Shown: positions 24,850-38,219, counted from the first letter of the stretch. The stretch is DNA of 64,000 nt from Tetrahymena elliotti 4EA (GCA_000231825.2 JH720304.1:658724-722723); one strand, 5' to 3'. Notes: a model not told the origin generated them from the letters alone. Program-made: numbers and translations.

Positions 24850-25569
24850 GTATTTAAAATATTGATATTTAGATCTATTTTACTTATAGCGCTTTACTTA
24901 TTTATGAATAAAATAGATAAAGAATTTTCTATGTTTGAATTTTAATTTTCTAATCATATAAATTAAGAATTAAATATTTTCATCTAAATTTTAGATGTAT
25001 TTGAAAAAATTTAAGATCATCAATAAATCACCTATTCACCTTATATTAGTAAAAAATATTGACCTCACATAAAACCGTTCACTCATTTAAAAAAAATTAT
25101 TAATGAACAAAAGCTTAAAAATAAGCTATATTTAGATTCTTGTTTCCTTAAAATATTTGATGAGAATTAATAATGATTAATGTTTTTTTACATAAATTTA
25201 TTGACATTACTTTTATCTAAACTTATTTTATATTAATCACTTATAAATAAATTGGAAGTTAATTAATCTCTAATACTTCTACAATACCAAGAGAATAACA
25301 AGAATTATTAAGTAAAAAATATTTGAAACGGAAGCAATACCCAAACACTATATTAAAAGTAAAAATGTAAGCTTTTATTATTTTTTAAAACATGCTCTCT
25401 GGATGGTTAATCGGTTCTCCTTATTTTTTGTAATTAATAAAAGAATTTAATTAATAATAACAAAATTTATTAGGAAACAAAAAATACAATTTTTTTTAAT
25501 TTCAAGATTATTAATTCAGATGACTGATGGGTGATTGATTGATTTGAAAGATGGAAAAATAAATATTAT
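24850..25569. repeat. Second copy of the 9930-10620 spacer block
   Basis: Matches 9930-10620 over most of its length. No coding potential. It leads directly into the upstream module of copy E. Confidence 0.6.
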
Positions 25570-26406
25570 TTTAATTAAGATAAGAGTTAAAATAATTCTT
25601 GAAAAATACCTCTCTGTATTTTATTCACTCCTGATTAAGTCCAGAGTTTTCCTTATTTAAAATATTTACTTTATTTTTTAATAATGAATATTATTTAATT
25701 GTATCAAATTAAAATCGCAAAATTTAGATTCGGTTTTTGTATTTTTTAAATAATTAACAAAAAAAACTCAATTTTTTGATGCCTCTACTTTTAAAAAATT
25801 AAAGCTCAGAATTTTATTTCATTTTGAAAAATATTATTATTAATTATTAAAAAATGTTTAATATTTAATAAATTTTCCTGAATAATACTCAATTGCATTA
25901 TAGAAGGTATTTCAATCTAATAAAAAAAACATAATTTTGCTTGCAGAATTTTTTGTTTTAGTAAATTAATTTAATTTGTGTTTCTAAAGATGAGTTTTGT
26001 AAGAATTCCTTTTTAAGATAGGTTACAGACTATTATTCTTTTGAAAATTTTTTGATAATATTTTTCCCTTTTTACCAAGTATCACTTTTTAAATAAATCA
26101 ATTGATTGATTAAATTACAATTCTTTATTTATTCAAAACTATTTTCAATTAAAAAGGTTACAAAACATTTTTTATGATATGAAGCTTTTTTGATATGTAC
26201 CTTAAGTAATAAGATACACTCGCTGTACCATTTTCTACATACTCTTAGATGGCTTTTGATAAAAATTAAAAATAGACCAAATATCTTTTTTTTAAAAACT
26301 GAGCTAAAAGTTAATTAAACATAACATTCCTCAATTTAAAATATAAGAACCATCGAAAATTATAATTGTAATTTGTAAACAAAAAAACTAAAAAAATCAA
26401 ATTTCT
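25570..26406 (+). promoter_or_regulatory. Upstream module of copy E
   Basis: Same module as ahead of B, C and F. The proximal part 26310-26406 holds GTTAATTAAACATAAC, AAAATATAAGAACCATC and an A-rich leader to ATG 26407. It is inferred to be promoter and leader. Confidence 0.5.
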
Positions 26407-29400
26407 ATGAGAGTAAAAAAAGCAATTTGCTTTTTGGTATTGCTTGTATTCGTTAATACAATTACTAATGATCCAAATAAGTGTGCTGTATATAATGGAT
26501 CATACTGTGATTAATGCTATCCAAATAGAGTTCTTCCAGACTGTGAGCCTAAGAATGGATTTTACTTTGATAGTGATAACAAAGCCTAAAGTTGTGGTGC
26601 TAATTGCAAATAATGCTAAGATGCTAACACTTGCTTAGTTTGCAATCAATACTACTCTTTAAGCAACAAAATATGCTAATGTAGTGGAAGTAATTTGAAA
26701 AATAATATTAAAAATTTATTTAAACAATATTATTTTAATAGCTTGCAATAATTCACAGCTTTATTATACAGCTTAGTTAGGAAATGATTTAAGGAGTATT
26801 ATTGTAACCTTCAACCAAATAATTGGAATTAAAGGTATATCTGTTCCTTTTGATAAACAAGCTATTACCTTCCAGTTATCATATGATAACTGCTCTATCT
26901 TAAGCTAGCTAACCCAAGCGAATTATGGACTCATCACAAAAAGCTTTCTTTATGCAGGTTGCAAAATAAATGAATTCTAATAGAATTAGTTTATTATTAT
27001 GTTAAGTAAGTTTACATTAAACTCTATTAGATTTCTTTACTAACCTTTTAATTATTTTTAAAAAGGCGAATAAATGATTTATAATGATATACTCTTAATG
27101 CCTGAATTTGAATCGAATGAAATTCTAGTATTTAATGGGGTACCATTATATAAACCTCTTTCAGCAGGATAAAGTGTGCTAACCACTCAATAATAGCTAG
27201 ACATACAACAATAAACTATCTAACATATTTGCTATTTTTCATAAAATTAGATTTTTATTGATATATCTAAAACTGTGGCATTTATACCTATCAAAACGCT
27301 CTTCCCTTTTACGTTTTATAAAAATAATCAATAAAATTTAGATTGTTCTATAATTAACAATACCTAAGGCTAAGCTGTAACCATTGATGAGTGCTCAGAT
27401 TAAAATGGACTTAAAATTACAACCAATTCGATTTAAACTGGCAGTGGTGTGACAATTTAATTAAAATGCAAATACTTATCCTTTGAGACTATAGACTATT
27501 TACTTATTTAATTCACTAGTTTTCCATAATAAAATTTATAAATTAATTAAGCTTAATGGTTTTACGAAGCTAACTTTAAAGATGATTTCACTTAATTTAT
27601 ATTTTTTATTCTTTCTTCCGGTTTTTTTGATTTCAGTAAACTAACTTACAATATAAACTCTTATCCTGTCAAGTAGTTAACAGCTGGTTAGTAATCAACC
27701 CAAATCAGTACAAAATGTTCTACACTATCGACTTACGATTAAACTCTTTAATGTATTGTTGAAATGAAAGGCTCATAATTTAATTAGGAATTAGAATTTT
27801 AGAGTTATGTAATTTATTTACTCATATTTAATTAAATATTGTTTTTAACTCATTTTTAAACATTTTTTCAGTTACTCAATAAAAAATAATTATTTTAAAA
27901 TTAAAAAAGTATTTTATTTTAAAATAGATATCTCTTACTTATTAAGAATCCTCTTCTCTATCATAAAATCTCTAGTTCTTCTTTACTATCTCTTTAAAGA
28001 GTTCATTCTACTTAAGTGTTGAGACTAATGTGATAACTGATGTGGATCAGAGTCCAATTTTAAAAATAGAAGCAATTATAGTGGATAATGATAAAATAAC
28101 AACCAATTTAAATGAATTTTAGTTTAGATGGGTTTGTATTTATGATGATGAGTAAACTGAATGTTAGGATAATAAAGGAAACAAATTTAATGACCCTTAA
28201 TCTCAGACTTTATTAATACATTCAAAGCTTATAAGATCAAACTAAAACTATAATTTTTATGTATTTGCAAATAGATTAAATAATCCAAATACATAGTAAA
28301 TGGCTATAGCTCATATTTCTACAAATCCAAGTGATTTATAAGTAATAATAAATGTTCCTAATCTTCTTCAAGTTAATTATTAAGAGATTATTCCTATTTA
28401 ATTTAAATATGATTCAGGTGAATATGATCCGGATATAGGTGAATAAGAATCAGGAATATCTGCATACACTGTTAAAATGTTGCATGAATCATCATAATAA
28501 ATTAAACAGTATTAATCCATCTCAGAATAAATTTCTATTATTATTGAAGATTTTTTTCCAAGNNNNNNNNNNNNNNNNNNNNNNNNNNNNNNNNNNNNNN
28601 NNNNNNNNNNNNNNNNNNNNNNNNNNNNNNNNNNNNNNNNNNNNNNNNNNNNNNNNNNNNNNNNNNNNNNNNNNNNNNNNNNNNNNNNNNNNNNNNNNNN
28701 NNNNNNNNNNNNNNNNNNNNNNNNNNNNNNNNNNNNNNNNNNNNNNNNNNNNNNNNNNNNNNNNNNNNNNNNNNNNNNNNNNNNNNNNNNNNNNNNNNNN
28801 NNNNNNNNNNNNNNNNNNNNNNNNNNNNNNNNNNNNNNNNNNNNNNNNNNNNNNNNNNNNNNNNNNNNNNNNNNNNNNNNNNNNNNNNNNNNNNNNNNNN
28901 NNNNNNNNNNNNNNNNNNNNNNNNNNNNNNNNNNNNNNNNNNNNNNNNNNNNNNNNNNNNNNNNNNNNNNNNNNNNNNNNNNNNNNNNNNNNNNNNNNNN
29001 NNNNNNNNNNNNNNNNNNNNNNNNNNNNNNNNNNNNNNNNNNNNNNNNNNNNNNNNNNNNNNNNNNNNNNNNNNNNNNNNNNNNNNNNNNNNNNNNNNNN
29101 NNNNNNNNNNNNNNNNNNNNNNNNNNNNNNNNNNNNNNNNNNNNNNNNNNNNNNNNNNNNNNNNNNNNNNNNNNNNNNNNNNNNNNNNNNNNNNNNNNNN
29201 NNNNNNNNNNNNNNNNNNNNNNNNNNNNNNNNNNNNNNNNNNNNNNNNNNNNNNNNNNNNNNNNNNNNNNNNNNNNNNNNNNNNNNNNNNNNNNNNNNNN
29301 NNNNNNNNNNNNNNNNNNNNNNNNNNNNNNNNNNNNNNNNNNNNNNNNNNNNNNNNNNNNNNNNNNNNNNNNNNNNNNNNNNNNNNNNNNNNNNNNNNNN

Positions 29401-32105
29401 NNNNNNNNNNNNNNNNNNNNNNNNNNNNNNNNNNNNNNNNNNNNNNNNNNNNNNNNNNNNNNNNNNNNNNNNNNNNNNNNNNNNNNNNNNNNNNNNNNNN
29501 NNNNNAAGAAATTTAAGGTGCTTAGTTAAATAATCAAAATAGGTAAAGTTACTAAGAAATTTTATCTTCAATTGCACAAGATTTCATGAAGAACATGAAT
29601 AGCATTAATGACTGGGGATAAATTAATACTAAAAAAGCTATTGATTAAACAAATCAAATAATGGAAGGTATTTCCAAAACTATGATCACCAACTAATAAC
29701 CAATTTAAGTGTATACAGAAGGAGCTTAACTGCTTGTTGATAAAATAGATTATGTAACCTATATGTCTAGGTATTATAAACTTAATAATGATAATAAAGA
29801 TTAGCCAACATCCTATTAGTTGGGCTTAAAATACTACTTTAAAGAACAAACTTGGCCCACTTCTCATCCTCTGTTTAGAAATGAGCTTAGTGATTTAAAC
29901 AAGTAATATGAAGGTGAAGCAACACCTGAATAGTTAGCTGCCCTTCAAAAAACATATCCAGTTATTATACCTTCTATTTAAGCTATTGATAATAAAAGAC
30001 TATTATACTCTAATAATGAATAAGGTCTTCCATTTTAATTACAAATTCCTACTGATGATGAGAAAATAAGTTGTGTATAAAAAGATAAGTTAGGTAAATG
30101 GGTCTATAACACCTGTAAGTCATCTGTACATATAGTAGCATAAAGAAGGATAATTGTTTGTACTTGTTCTATTCCTAATCCTACTTCACTTTTAGCAGAT
30201 ATCAAATAACTCTTTACAAATAAAAATATTTAAGATATCTTTAGTGCAACAGGTTTTGAAAGATTATTCCATTTAACAAATTGGTATGCATATGCTCCTA
30301 TATGGACTATAATTGTACTTAATGGTATTTTTATTTGTCTTTTAATATATGGATATAAATTAGATAAAAGAGATGCTAGTTAAAGCTTAAAAAAGTAATT
30401 CTTATTTTATAATTCAAGGTCAGGCTCCACTCTTAACTAAGAAAGATAAAATCTTTTTATGTAAATAAGAAATACTCAAATTAGGATTGAACAAAAAGCT
30501 TTAACTATTAAATAATAATCTGATGATGAAGATATCTTAAATAAATAAATAAGTCTTAAAAAGGATGAAAATAATATTGAAAATAGTAATAATAATAATA
30601 ATAAGAAATAAAATACTGAAACAATCGAAAAGTTTTCTACCATTAAACCTTCCTCATAACTAAATGAATAACAAATTGAGATAAATTTGAAAACACTTAA
30701 GAGTGATGCAAAAAGTGTAAGCAATAGTATGAATAATAGAGAAATGAATTTAAATAAAACCCTTCTCCAAAATGATTTTAAAGACCCAAACAAAAATTTT
30801 ACTAAATAAGTTGCTTTGAATGACAATAATGATAGCTAAATCAAAAGAAACAACAATAAAATAACCTAAAACCCAAATAATAATAAATAAATAGATTAAT
30901 CAAAAGAATCAAATAATTTTGAATAAATTAATGAAAGTGAAAATAATTAAATTCAGTAAATAAAAAATATTGAATTCAAAACCAGGTAATAAGAATTTTG
31001 TTTGTTTGAAGAGTAAGATTATTCTTGTAGGTCATCAAGCATAGCTTAATAAACAGAAAAATAAGAATAACTCTAAAAAATAGAAACACTTTAATTTTCT
31101 GAATTTACCTAAAATTTACATAATTTTTAAAATGAAAAAAATCAACTTGATTTATAAGAACCTCAAAGAGATTATTTTGAAGAGGTATAAAGTAGTTAAA
31201 TATACTAATCAACCCCTCAACCACCTAATAAAACTCCACATATTCACACCATGAGTGAGAATTCAATTTAATAAAATAAAAAAATCTAAATTTAAGAAAA
31301 TAATTTCTAAAATGAACAATTAAATGATGAAGAGAAATAAATGTAAGTTGCTTCATAGAGAAATTAGTTCTTATAAGATTAGTAGTTAAATACAATTACT
31401 ATTGAAACAAAATAGCTGAGTTCATAATAAATTTAAAATTAATTAGAAAATGAACATATATCAAATGCAGAAGTAACTCCAAACATAAATAAATAAGAGT
31501 AAGAAACCGAAAAAGAACTAAAGAAGAAAGAAATTGAAAAATTGTTATTTTTAAAAGCTAAATAAAAGCTTCAAATGTATCTAAATTAAGAGTCTAAATT
31601 AAAGGCTATGTTTGCTTATCATATATTTTTTTAAATTTTTATTATATATAATATCAAAATCCCAAGAATGTTCAGATTTGCAATATATTATAACAGATTA
31701 ATTTGGCTTTTAGCTATAAATTCAGTTTTTGGAGTTAAATTAAGTGTTATCTAAGTTTTAGTCTTAAGCATAGTTTCAACTGTAATAATTTAAATAGTCA
31801 CAACCATTTTGACAATCTTGAGTCAATATAAAAAATTATAAATATTTGGACTTGTCATAACAAGTTTATTTTTATTATTTTGCTATTACAGCATACTAGT
31901 AGTTGTATCAGGCTAAGATCCATATGATGCAAATATGTGGATTATCTCATACTTTTCTACTTTGATTTTATCTGACTTTATCTATGGAATAGGGATAAGT
32001 TCTGCTATGTATTTTCTTAGTAAAAAGTATATTGACAAAATTTAAGACAGATTATATCTAAATATCCTTGGGTCAGCATTATTATTGCAAGCATTTTAAG
32101 AGTGA
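26407..32105 (+). CDS. REJ/GPS polycystin-1-like receptor, copy E (internal gap)
   Basis: Exons 26407-26689, 26742-27005, 27066-27808 and 27928 onward, with introns of 52, 60 and 119 nt. Exon 1, exon 2 and exon 3 have the same lengths as in copy C. Exon 4 enters the N stretch at 28563; exon 5 emerges at 29506 and runs to TGA 32103-32105. By comparison with copy C the gap should hide about 830 bases, including intron 4 and the middle of the ectodomain. The visible parts are open and keep the signal peptide (M-R-V-K-K-A-I-C), the Cys-rich module, a GPS-like site near 30150-30190, TM1, the Q/N-rich cytosol with a poly-Asn run near 30585-30605 and the membrane block. Compared with C, the post-gap exon is shorter by 24 nt, a multiple of three. 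It is probably intact and functional. Ligand unknown. Confidence 0.8.
28563..29505. other. 943-N assembly gap in copy E
   Basis: The flanks on both sides are identical or nearly so to copy C over tens of bases, and the expected missing length from C is about 828. The gap most likely marks a repeat the assembler could not resolve. Long frames drawn through it are meaningless. Confidence 0.95.
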
Positions 32106-32740
32106 AATTAAATTTAATATTTCAATAAATGACTATCAATTTATTTCTCTTGTTAATTCATATTTTTTTGCTTGTTATTTTTTCTTATACTTTTTTTTTC
32201 TTTTAATTTTTGTTTTAACTCACTTTACAACCCATAAAAATTTATCAAATTTCAAACTTACCAATTTCTAATTCATTCAACTTTCATCATTTCAATATTT
32301 TTTTAATTAGATAGTCTATAAAATTTGCCATTGATAAATTTTCTTAATTTTGAAAAAAGTTCAATTTGAATTAGAGAATTGAAAGTTGAAAATAAAAAAA
32401 AAATATTAATTTGTTTTCAAACTAATGGAAAGGGATAAGTCATTATGAAAGGTATGGGAATACTTTGGTCGCAATCTGAGAAAGCTCTTGTTTTTCTACA
32501 AAAATGATATTTGTTAGGTAATAATATAATTCTGTCAATACTTAATAAAAAAAACAGAGAAAATTTCAGATTTTTGTTTCATTCATTAATTTATAAAAAA
32601 TGTAAATAATGATTTACATTTTAAAAAACATCTCACATTAAATAATTCCTTATTTTTCTATTATTTCATCTAATTTATTGATAACATGTTTTATTACATT
32701 ATTGATTAAATTATGAGATATGTTATCTCATATTGGTTAT
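32106..32740. other. 3' flank of copy E
   Basis: The first 150 bases resemble the other receptor 3' flanks. The rest is AT-rich with no recognised feature. Confidence 0.4.
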
Positions 32741-32750
32741 AAAATCTCAA

Positions 32751-33330
32751 TCAGTTGACCTCTTGTAGAGATCGGGTCTTAAAATTAGCTTTTCTAAAAC
32801 ATTTTTTCATGTTAACCCATATTAATTCAATTAAATTAATATCGCTCCATGATGAAGCTTAAATAATTGTTATTTTGTTTTCTTCAGCAAATTAGAGTGT
32901 TTCATTTGATAAGTATGAAGGGGCTTCGTTCTCTGTAATAATTAGCATTATTAATATCTATAAAATTTTTATATGAATGGTATGAAGCTCTATTGTAGGA
33001 ATTTTTTATGTTAAACTGAGTTCACGGAATTTTAGTGAACATAAAACAAATACTTAAATTTAGTCAGGTCTATAGATGAATTTACCTGTCTTTATATTGA
33101 TATTGCTTCTTTTTTTTGTTATATCCTCCATGCTGTGGTACCAAACTTTAAAACCATTTTCGGATGGAGAAAAATTTCTTCATCGCAAAAAGCGATACTT
33201 TAAATATCAATTGTTTAAAGATTATTTTAAAATGGGATTCTTTATTCTTTATTTTGAGAGTGGATATACCTTACTCGTCCATATTATAACTCAAACTTTC
33301 TCATTATTCTCTACAATGATAATTTGCTAA
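32751..33330 (-). mobile_element. Tc1/mariner-like transposase relic 3
   Basis: On the minus strand a frame runs from about 33000 down to a TGA at 32753-32751 and reads ...T-I-I-Q-A-S-S-W-S-D-I-N-L-I-E-L-I-W-V-N-M-K-K. This is the place and spacing of the third catalytic region (W-x-x-x-S-P-D-L-N-P-I-E-x-x-W) of Tc1/mariner enzymes. Further upstream, near 33150-33190, F-S-P-S-E-N-G-F-K-V-W resembles the first Asp region with the Asp lost. The frame is broken between the two. Its strand and sequence differ from relics 1 and 2, so it is a separate insertion. Inactive. Confidence 0.65.
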
Positions 33331-34140
33331 TTTGAGTATCATATTTTTGTTCGATACTGGAGGAGTTACGATAAAAGAGTTATCAAATACTGAATTATCC
33401 TGCAAGATATCTATTATAGGACTCTCTTATTTGGTAAAGATCTTCATCATATTTTAATTTCTTATGTAATTATTATTTACATTCCCTTAATTTTAATATC
33501 TCTTCCACACTTTTGAAATCATGTCACTATTTACATAAAATTTATGTTCAATGCTTGATTATGTTTAAGATAAATACTTTATGGATATAACAATTCCCCT
33601 TTAACTTCATCTGATAGATGCCTTAAAGGTAGTTTTGATTACTCGTTGAGTATTCTATATCCATTAAAAAAATTTTAAATATAATAGATATAAAAAATTA
33701 TTGAAAATAAATGATGATATTAGAGATGAAAGATTAAGCTCAATAAATGATCTACAATGATATTTATTAAATTATTTAAAATTTTTTAATTCTCAAAATA
33801 TCTTATTTATATTTTTTTGATTTATCTAAAACTATTCCAAATATTTAACAGCCTTAATATGATTATGTTCTTTTAATTCAAGTCTTTTATTTTTTTAAGT
33901 GATAATTTTTATTTTTTTTTATAATTTAAAAATAAATTTTTAAAAATTTTGTATTTTTGAAATTAATTTTTTAGGGGTAAATTTAATTCTGTTTATCATA
34001 AATTTTTCTATGAAATGAGGTGGGTCTTAATTTTTGATTATTTTAAATTATTTTTTTTAATTTCATTTAAAAATGTTGGGGTTATTTTATTTCTGTAATA
34101 TTTTAAAAATGTTTATGAGAGATTTTTATTAGGTTGATAT
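33331..34140. other. Spacer, nothing recognised
   Basis: AT-rich with T-rich tracts near 33840-34060. Possibly the rest of the transposon relic on the left; no terminal repeat identified. Confidence 0.4.
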
Positions 34141-34149
34141 TAGTTAATC

Positions 34150-34480
34150 ATAAAATGGAAAATCTTGTAACCAAAGAATGTAAGTCAATAATAAAAACTA
34201 AAAAGGGAAGAGAAAAGTCTAAACTAAAAGAAATTCTTTTTTATTTCAATCCTTGTAATATAAAAATGAAGTGATATATTAGCTTGGGAGAAAAATGTAA
34301 ATAACTAAATGGTAAGAGATAAAACCTAAATTATTATAGATACTTTTGTTTTTAAAAATTTCTTTTCTATCTTATTCATTAGAGAATAAAATTTAAACTT
34401 TAATTGCAAAACATAACTTTATTTTCTTTAATCCTAAATGCCTGTACTTAAAATAATAAACAATTTAAATAGTAAGTATT
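34150..34480. repeat. Spacer core repeat, third copy
   Basis: Matches 4680-4990, 23750-24040 and 36840-37180: AATCTTGTAACCAAAG, then AAAAAGGGAAGAGAAAAG, ACTAAAAGAAATTC and AACATAACTTTATTTTC. Confidence 0.65.
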
Positions 34481-34489
34481 CAATTTTAC

Positions 34490-34862
34490 AAATTTGTTAA
34501 TTAACATGAAGGATGTGTGATTAATTATTTGATAGATGAAAAAAAGAACAATGATTTAAATTTTATTTAGGTAAGAGCCGAAACCATAAAAATAGAAGAT
34601 AGCCTTTTATTTTAAAAATTCATCTCTGTATGATTACTTCACTCCTTATTAATAGTATTTAGTTTTTCTTTATTTAAAATATTTATCTTTAATTTCAAAT
34701 TTTAATACATTTTATTTGTATCAAATAAATCAGCAGATTTTTGTTTTGTTTTTGCTTTTTTGAAATAATTTACAAAAAAAATCTATACATGTTGAATTAT
34801 TCCACCCATTTTAAAAATTTTAGTTTAGAAATTGATTTGATATCTTAAAGTATCAGTAGGAT
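34490..34862 (+). promoter_or_regulatory. Truncated upstream module joined to a C-terminal relic
   Basis: Matches the distal part of the receptor upstream module (compare 37190-37570). It breaks off near 34855 and is joined directly to receptor cytosolic coding sequence. The proximal TATA-like region and the start codon are absent. Confidence 0.5.
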
Positions 34863-36230
34863 TTGATGTAAAAAGTGTCAATAGTATGAGTAATAAAGAA
34901 ATGAATTCAAATAAAATGCTACAAAATGATTTTCACTCACCTAATAATTATCTGGCTTAATAGGTTTATTTGAATGAATAAAATAATAATTCAATTTAAA
35001 GAAACGAAAATATTATAGCCCATAACCAAAATAGTAAAGAACAAATAAATTGATTAATCTAGAGAATCAAATAATTTTGAATAAATTGATGAAATAGAAA
35101 ACCATTAAGCTAAGTAAATATAATCTATAGAATTCAAAGCCAGGCAACAAGAATTCTGTTTGTAAGAAGAGCAAGATTACATAGCTTAATAGATAGATAA
35201 AAAATAATATCCTTAATAAAAAGAAACATTTTAATTTTCACAATTCCCTAAAAGTTCAATTTAAAATTTACAAAATTGTTTTAATGAAAAAGATCAACTT
35301 TATTAGTAAGAACCTCAAAGAGATAAAATTGAAAAAATTTAGAGCAGTGTAAAATACTAACCAACCCCTGAACCACCTAATAAAATTCAGCATATGTATA
35401 CTATGAGTGAAAATTCAATTTAATAAGAAAGGAATATCTAAAATTAGTAAAATAATATCTAAAATGAACAATTAAATCATAAAGAGAAATAAATGTAAGC
35501 TTCACAAAGAAATTAGTTCTTATAAAATTAATAGTTAAACAAAATTACTATTGAAACAAAATAACTGAGATCAAAATAAATGTCAAATTAATTAGAAAAT
35601 CAATATACATCAAATGGAGAAGTGACTACATATGTACATAGTTATAAGTAAGAAATCTTAAAGGAACTAAAGAAGGAAGAAATTGAAAATTTTTATTTTT
35701 AAAAGCTAAAGAAAAGCTTCGTATGTATCTAAATTAGGAGTCTGAATTAAATGCTATTTTAGTTTTACAAATATTTTTCTAAATTTTCATAATATATAAT
35801 ATCAGAATTCCAAGAATTTTAAGATTTGTAATCTATTATAACAGGCTAATTTGGCTTTTAATAATAAATTCAGTTTTTGGAGTTAAATTAAGTGTTGTCT
35901 AAGTGATAGTCTTAAGCATAGTTTCAACTTTAATAATTTAAATAGTAACTTTGACAATTTTAAGTCAATATAAAAAGTAAATATTTGGGTATATTAGTTT
36001 TTATTTCAGGATTAGAATCATACAAAGTAAATATGATAATTATCTCATACTTCTCAACATTTATTCTCAATGATCAATGAGTATATTTTTTGAACATGTT
36101 TGAGTTTTGTGTTGTACTAAATCAATAAATTATTTATTGATAAAATTTAGAGAAGGTTTTAATTAGGATCGATTGTATCAGATTATCTTTTAACATCTTT
36201 TAAGACATTCAATTGTAAATATTTTCTTTT
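34863..36230 (+). pseudogene. Receptor C-terminal relic
   Basis: Homology to exon 5 starts inside the cytosolic segment (compare 42371) and runs through the membrane block. It is frameshifted: for example TGA appears at about 35049 after E-Q-I-N. The last part (35940-36230) has lost further pieces, and the ending differs from Q-A-F-Q-E. With the upstream module fused in front, some 5 kb of gene (signal, ectodomain, GPS, TM1) has been deleted. Not functional. Confidence 0.7.
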
Positions 36231-36839
36231 TTTAATTAGTATTAATGAAAGAAATATTAAAAAATTTTTTTTATTAACTTTAACATTAAAATATTTTAAG
36301 ATTATTTAAAAGTTAAATGAAAATATAATTAACAAACAGTTAAAAAATAGAATTTGAAACATTTAGATGAAATCTAAATTAATAGATAGAAATAAAATTA
36401 TCAATAAACACTAGTCGATAAAAGCTTAAAAAATAATAGTTGTATATTTTCTTCTCCTACCTTATCAAAACTTTTAATTGTTTTTCTTCAATTTTAAAAT
36501 GCTAATCAGCTTCTTCTTATTAGCTTATTTTTTCTATTATTATTATTCTTTTTTCTTTGTTTTTACTTATTTTAATCCAATTAGAAATATTAATGAAATT
36601 AAGAAACTGAATACATATTTGCAAGATATTCTATTAAAACTACAGTATAGATTTGCTTCAAAACAATTCATTATTCACCTATTTTAATTGAGTTTCTATC
36701 ATTTATTATATTTAATTCTTTTTGTATATTATCAATATTTTGTATGATAGTGCTTAATCAAAAGTGACATTTTTTAAAATATAGTTAAAATTATTAAATA
36801 AAATTGATTATTCCAAATGAAAAAATAAAATTTGATAAC
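36231..36839. other. Spacer, nothing firm
   Basis: AT-rich. A hydrophobic frame at 36478-36687 is open in the standard code but has no motif or homologue, so it is not called. Confidence 0.4.
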
Positions 36840-37180
36840 AAAATAGAAAATCTTGTAACCAAAGAAAGTAAGTGAATATAAAAAATTAAAAAGTGAAGAG
36901 AATAACCTAAACTAAAAGAAATTCTTTTTTATTTGAATAAAGTTGATACGATTATTTGATATACAAAAATGAAGTGATAGACTGGCTTGAGAGAAAAAAG
37001 TAAATGATAAATTTTGGTAAGATAAACCCAAAGTATCAAAGACTCTTTTAGATTTTGAAAATTTCTTTTTTATCTTACTGCTTGGAAAGTTAAATTTCGA
37101 CTTCGCTACAAATAAAATCAAAACTTTATTTTCTTTAATCCTAAATTCTTGTGCTTGAAATAAATAATAAACAATTTCAA
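36840..37180. repeat. Spacer core repeat, fourth copy
   Basis: Matches 34150-34480 almost in full and 4680-4990 in part. It is followed by the upstream module of copy F. Confidence 0.65.
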
Positions 37181-37189
37181 TCGTCCGTA

Positions 37190-38219
37190 TTCAATTTTCA
37201 AATTTCTTAATTTACAAGAAGGATGGATGGATTATTAATTTATTTGGAAGATGAAATAAATAGCAATGATTTAAATTTAATTTTGGTAAAAGTTAAAACC
37301 ATAAAAATAGAAGATAATCATTTTTTTTAAAATTACTTAAAAATACCTCTATGCATAAGCAATTCATTACATATTAATATTACTTAGTTTTTCCTTATTT
37401 AATATATTTATTTTTAATTTTAAATTTTTAATACATTTTATGTGTGTCAAATAAATCATCAAATTTATATTTTGTTTTTACTTTTTTGAAATAATTTACA
37501 AAAAAAACTTTTTCATGTTGAATTATTATGTCGTCAAATAGCAATTAAGAAATTTATTTAATATTGAAATATTTTATTTGGATTTAAGTTATTCATAAAT
37601 GTTATTTTTTTTTAGTAAACTATGATAAATGAAATTCAATTGCGTTATAGAAGAAATTTAAATCTGGTACAAAAAAAAAAAATTTTGATGACAGAAAAAA
37701 ATCCTTTTGTTTAAGTAAATTAATTAATTTATGTATCAAAAGATGATTTTTAATTATTCCTTTTTAAGACAGGTTACAGACAATTATTCTTTTCAGTATT
37801 ATTATTACGATAATCATACAATTCAAAAGATGCTCTATAATTTGAATTGTATTAATATTTCCCCCTCATCAACCACAGAATTAAATTTTTTAATTACTTC
37901 ATTACATTACATTTGTTATTTTATTCAGTTGTTTTTTCTAACTATTAAAAAAATAAAAGATAAAAAGGTTACAAAAGGTTTCATATTATATATAAAGCTT
38001 TTTTGACTAATAGTCATCTTAAAAAATTAAGAAATGTTTACCATTTAAACATACTTTTGGATGAGTATTGATAAAAATTAAATTAAATTGAATGTTGGCT
38101 AATGAATCTTTTTATTATTTTAAAAACTAAATTATAGTTAATTAAGCATAATTCCCCTCAACCACAAAATTGTATTTATAATTTGGAAACAAAAAAACTA
38201 AAAAAAAAAACAAATTTTA
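37190..38219 (+). promoter_or_regulatory. Upstream module of copy F (TATA-like stretch deleted)
   Basis: Same module as ahead of B, C and E, ending at ATG 38220. In the proximal part (38137-38219) the other copies have AAAATATAAGAACCA; here the text goes straight from CCCCTC to AACCACAAAATTG, a loss of about 16 bases that removes the TATA-like element. The A-rich leader is kept. Confidence 0.5.

Noticed and set aside
29520..29560. Possible tiny intron (GTAAAGTTACTAAG) in exon 5 of C, E and F
   Set aside because: The frame is open through it with conserved residues (N-R-Q-S-Y-Q-E), and 14 nt is far below the other introns here.
28439..29577. Long frames on both strands across an N stretch
   Set aside because: Almost all residues are unknown bases. 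They are artefacts of the gap in copy E.
36478..36687. Hydrophobic 69-codon frame
   Set aside because: T-rich spacer, no homologue, no supporting context.
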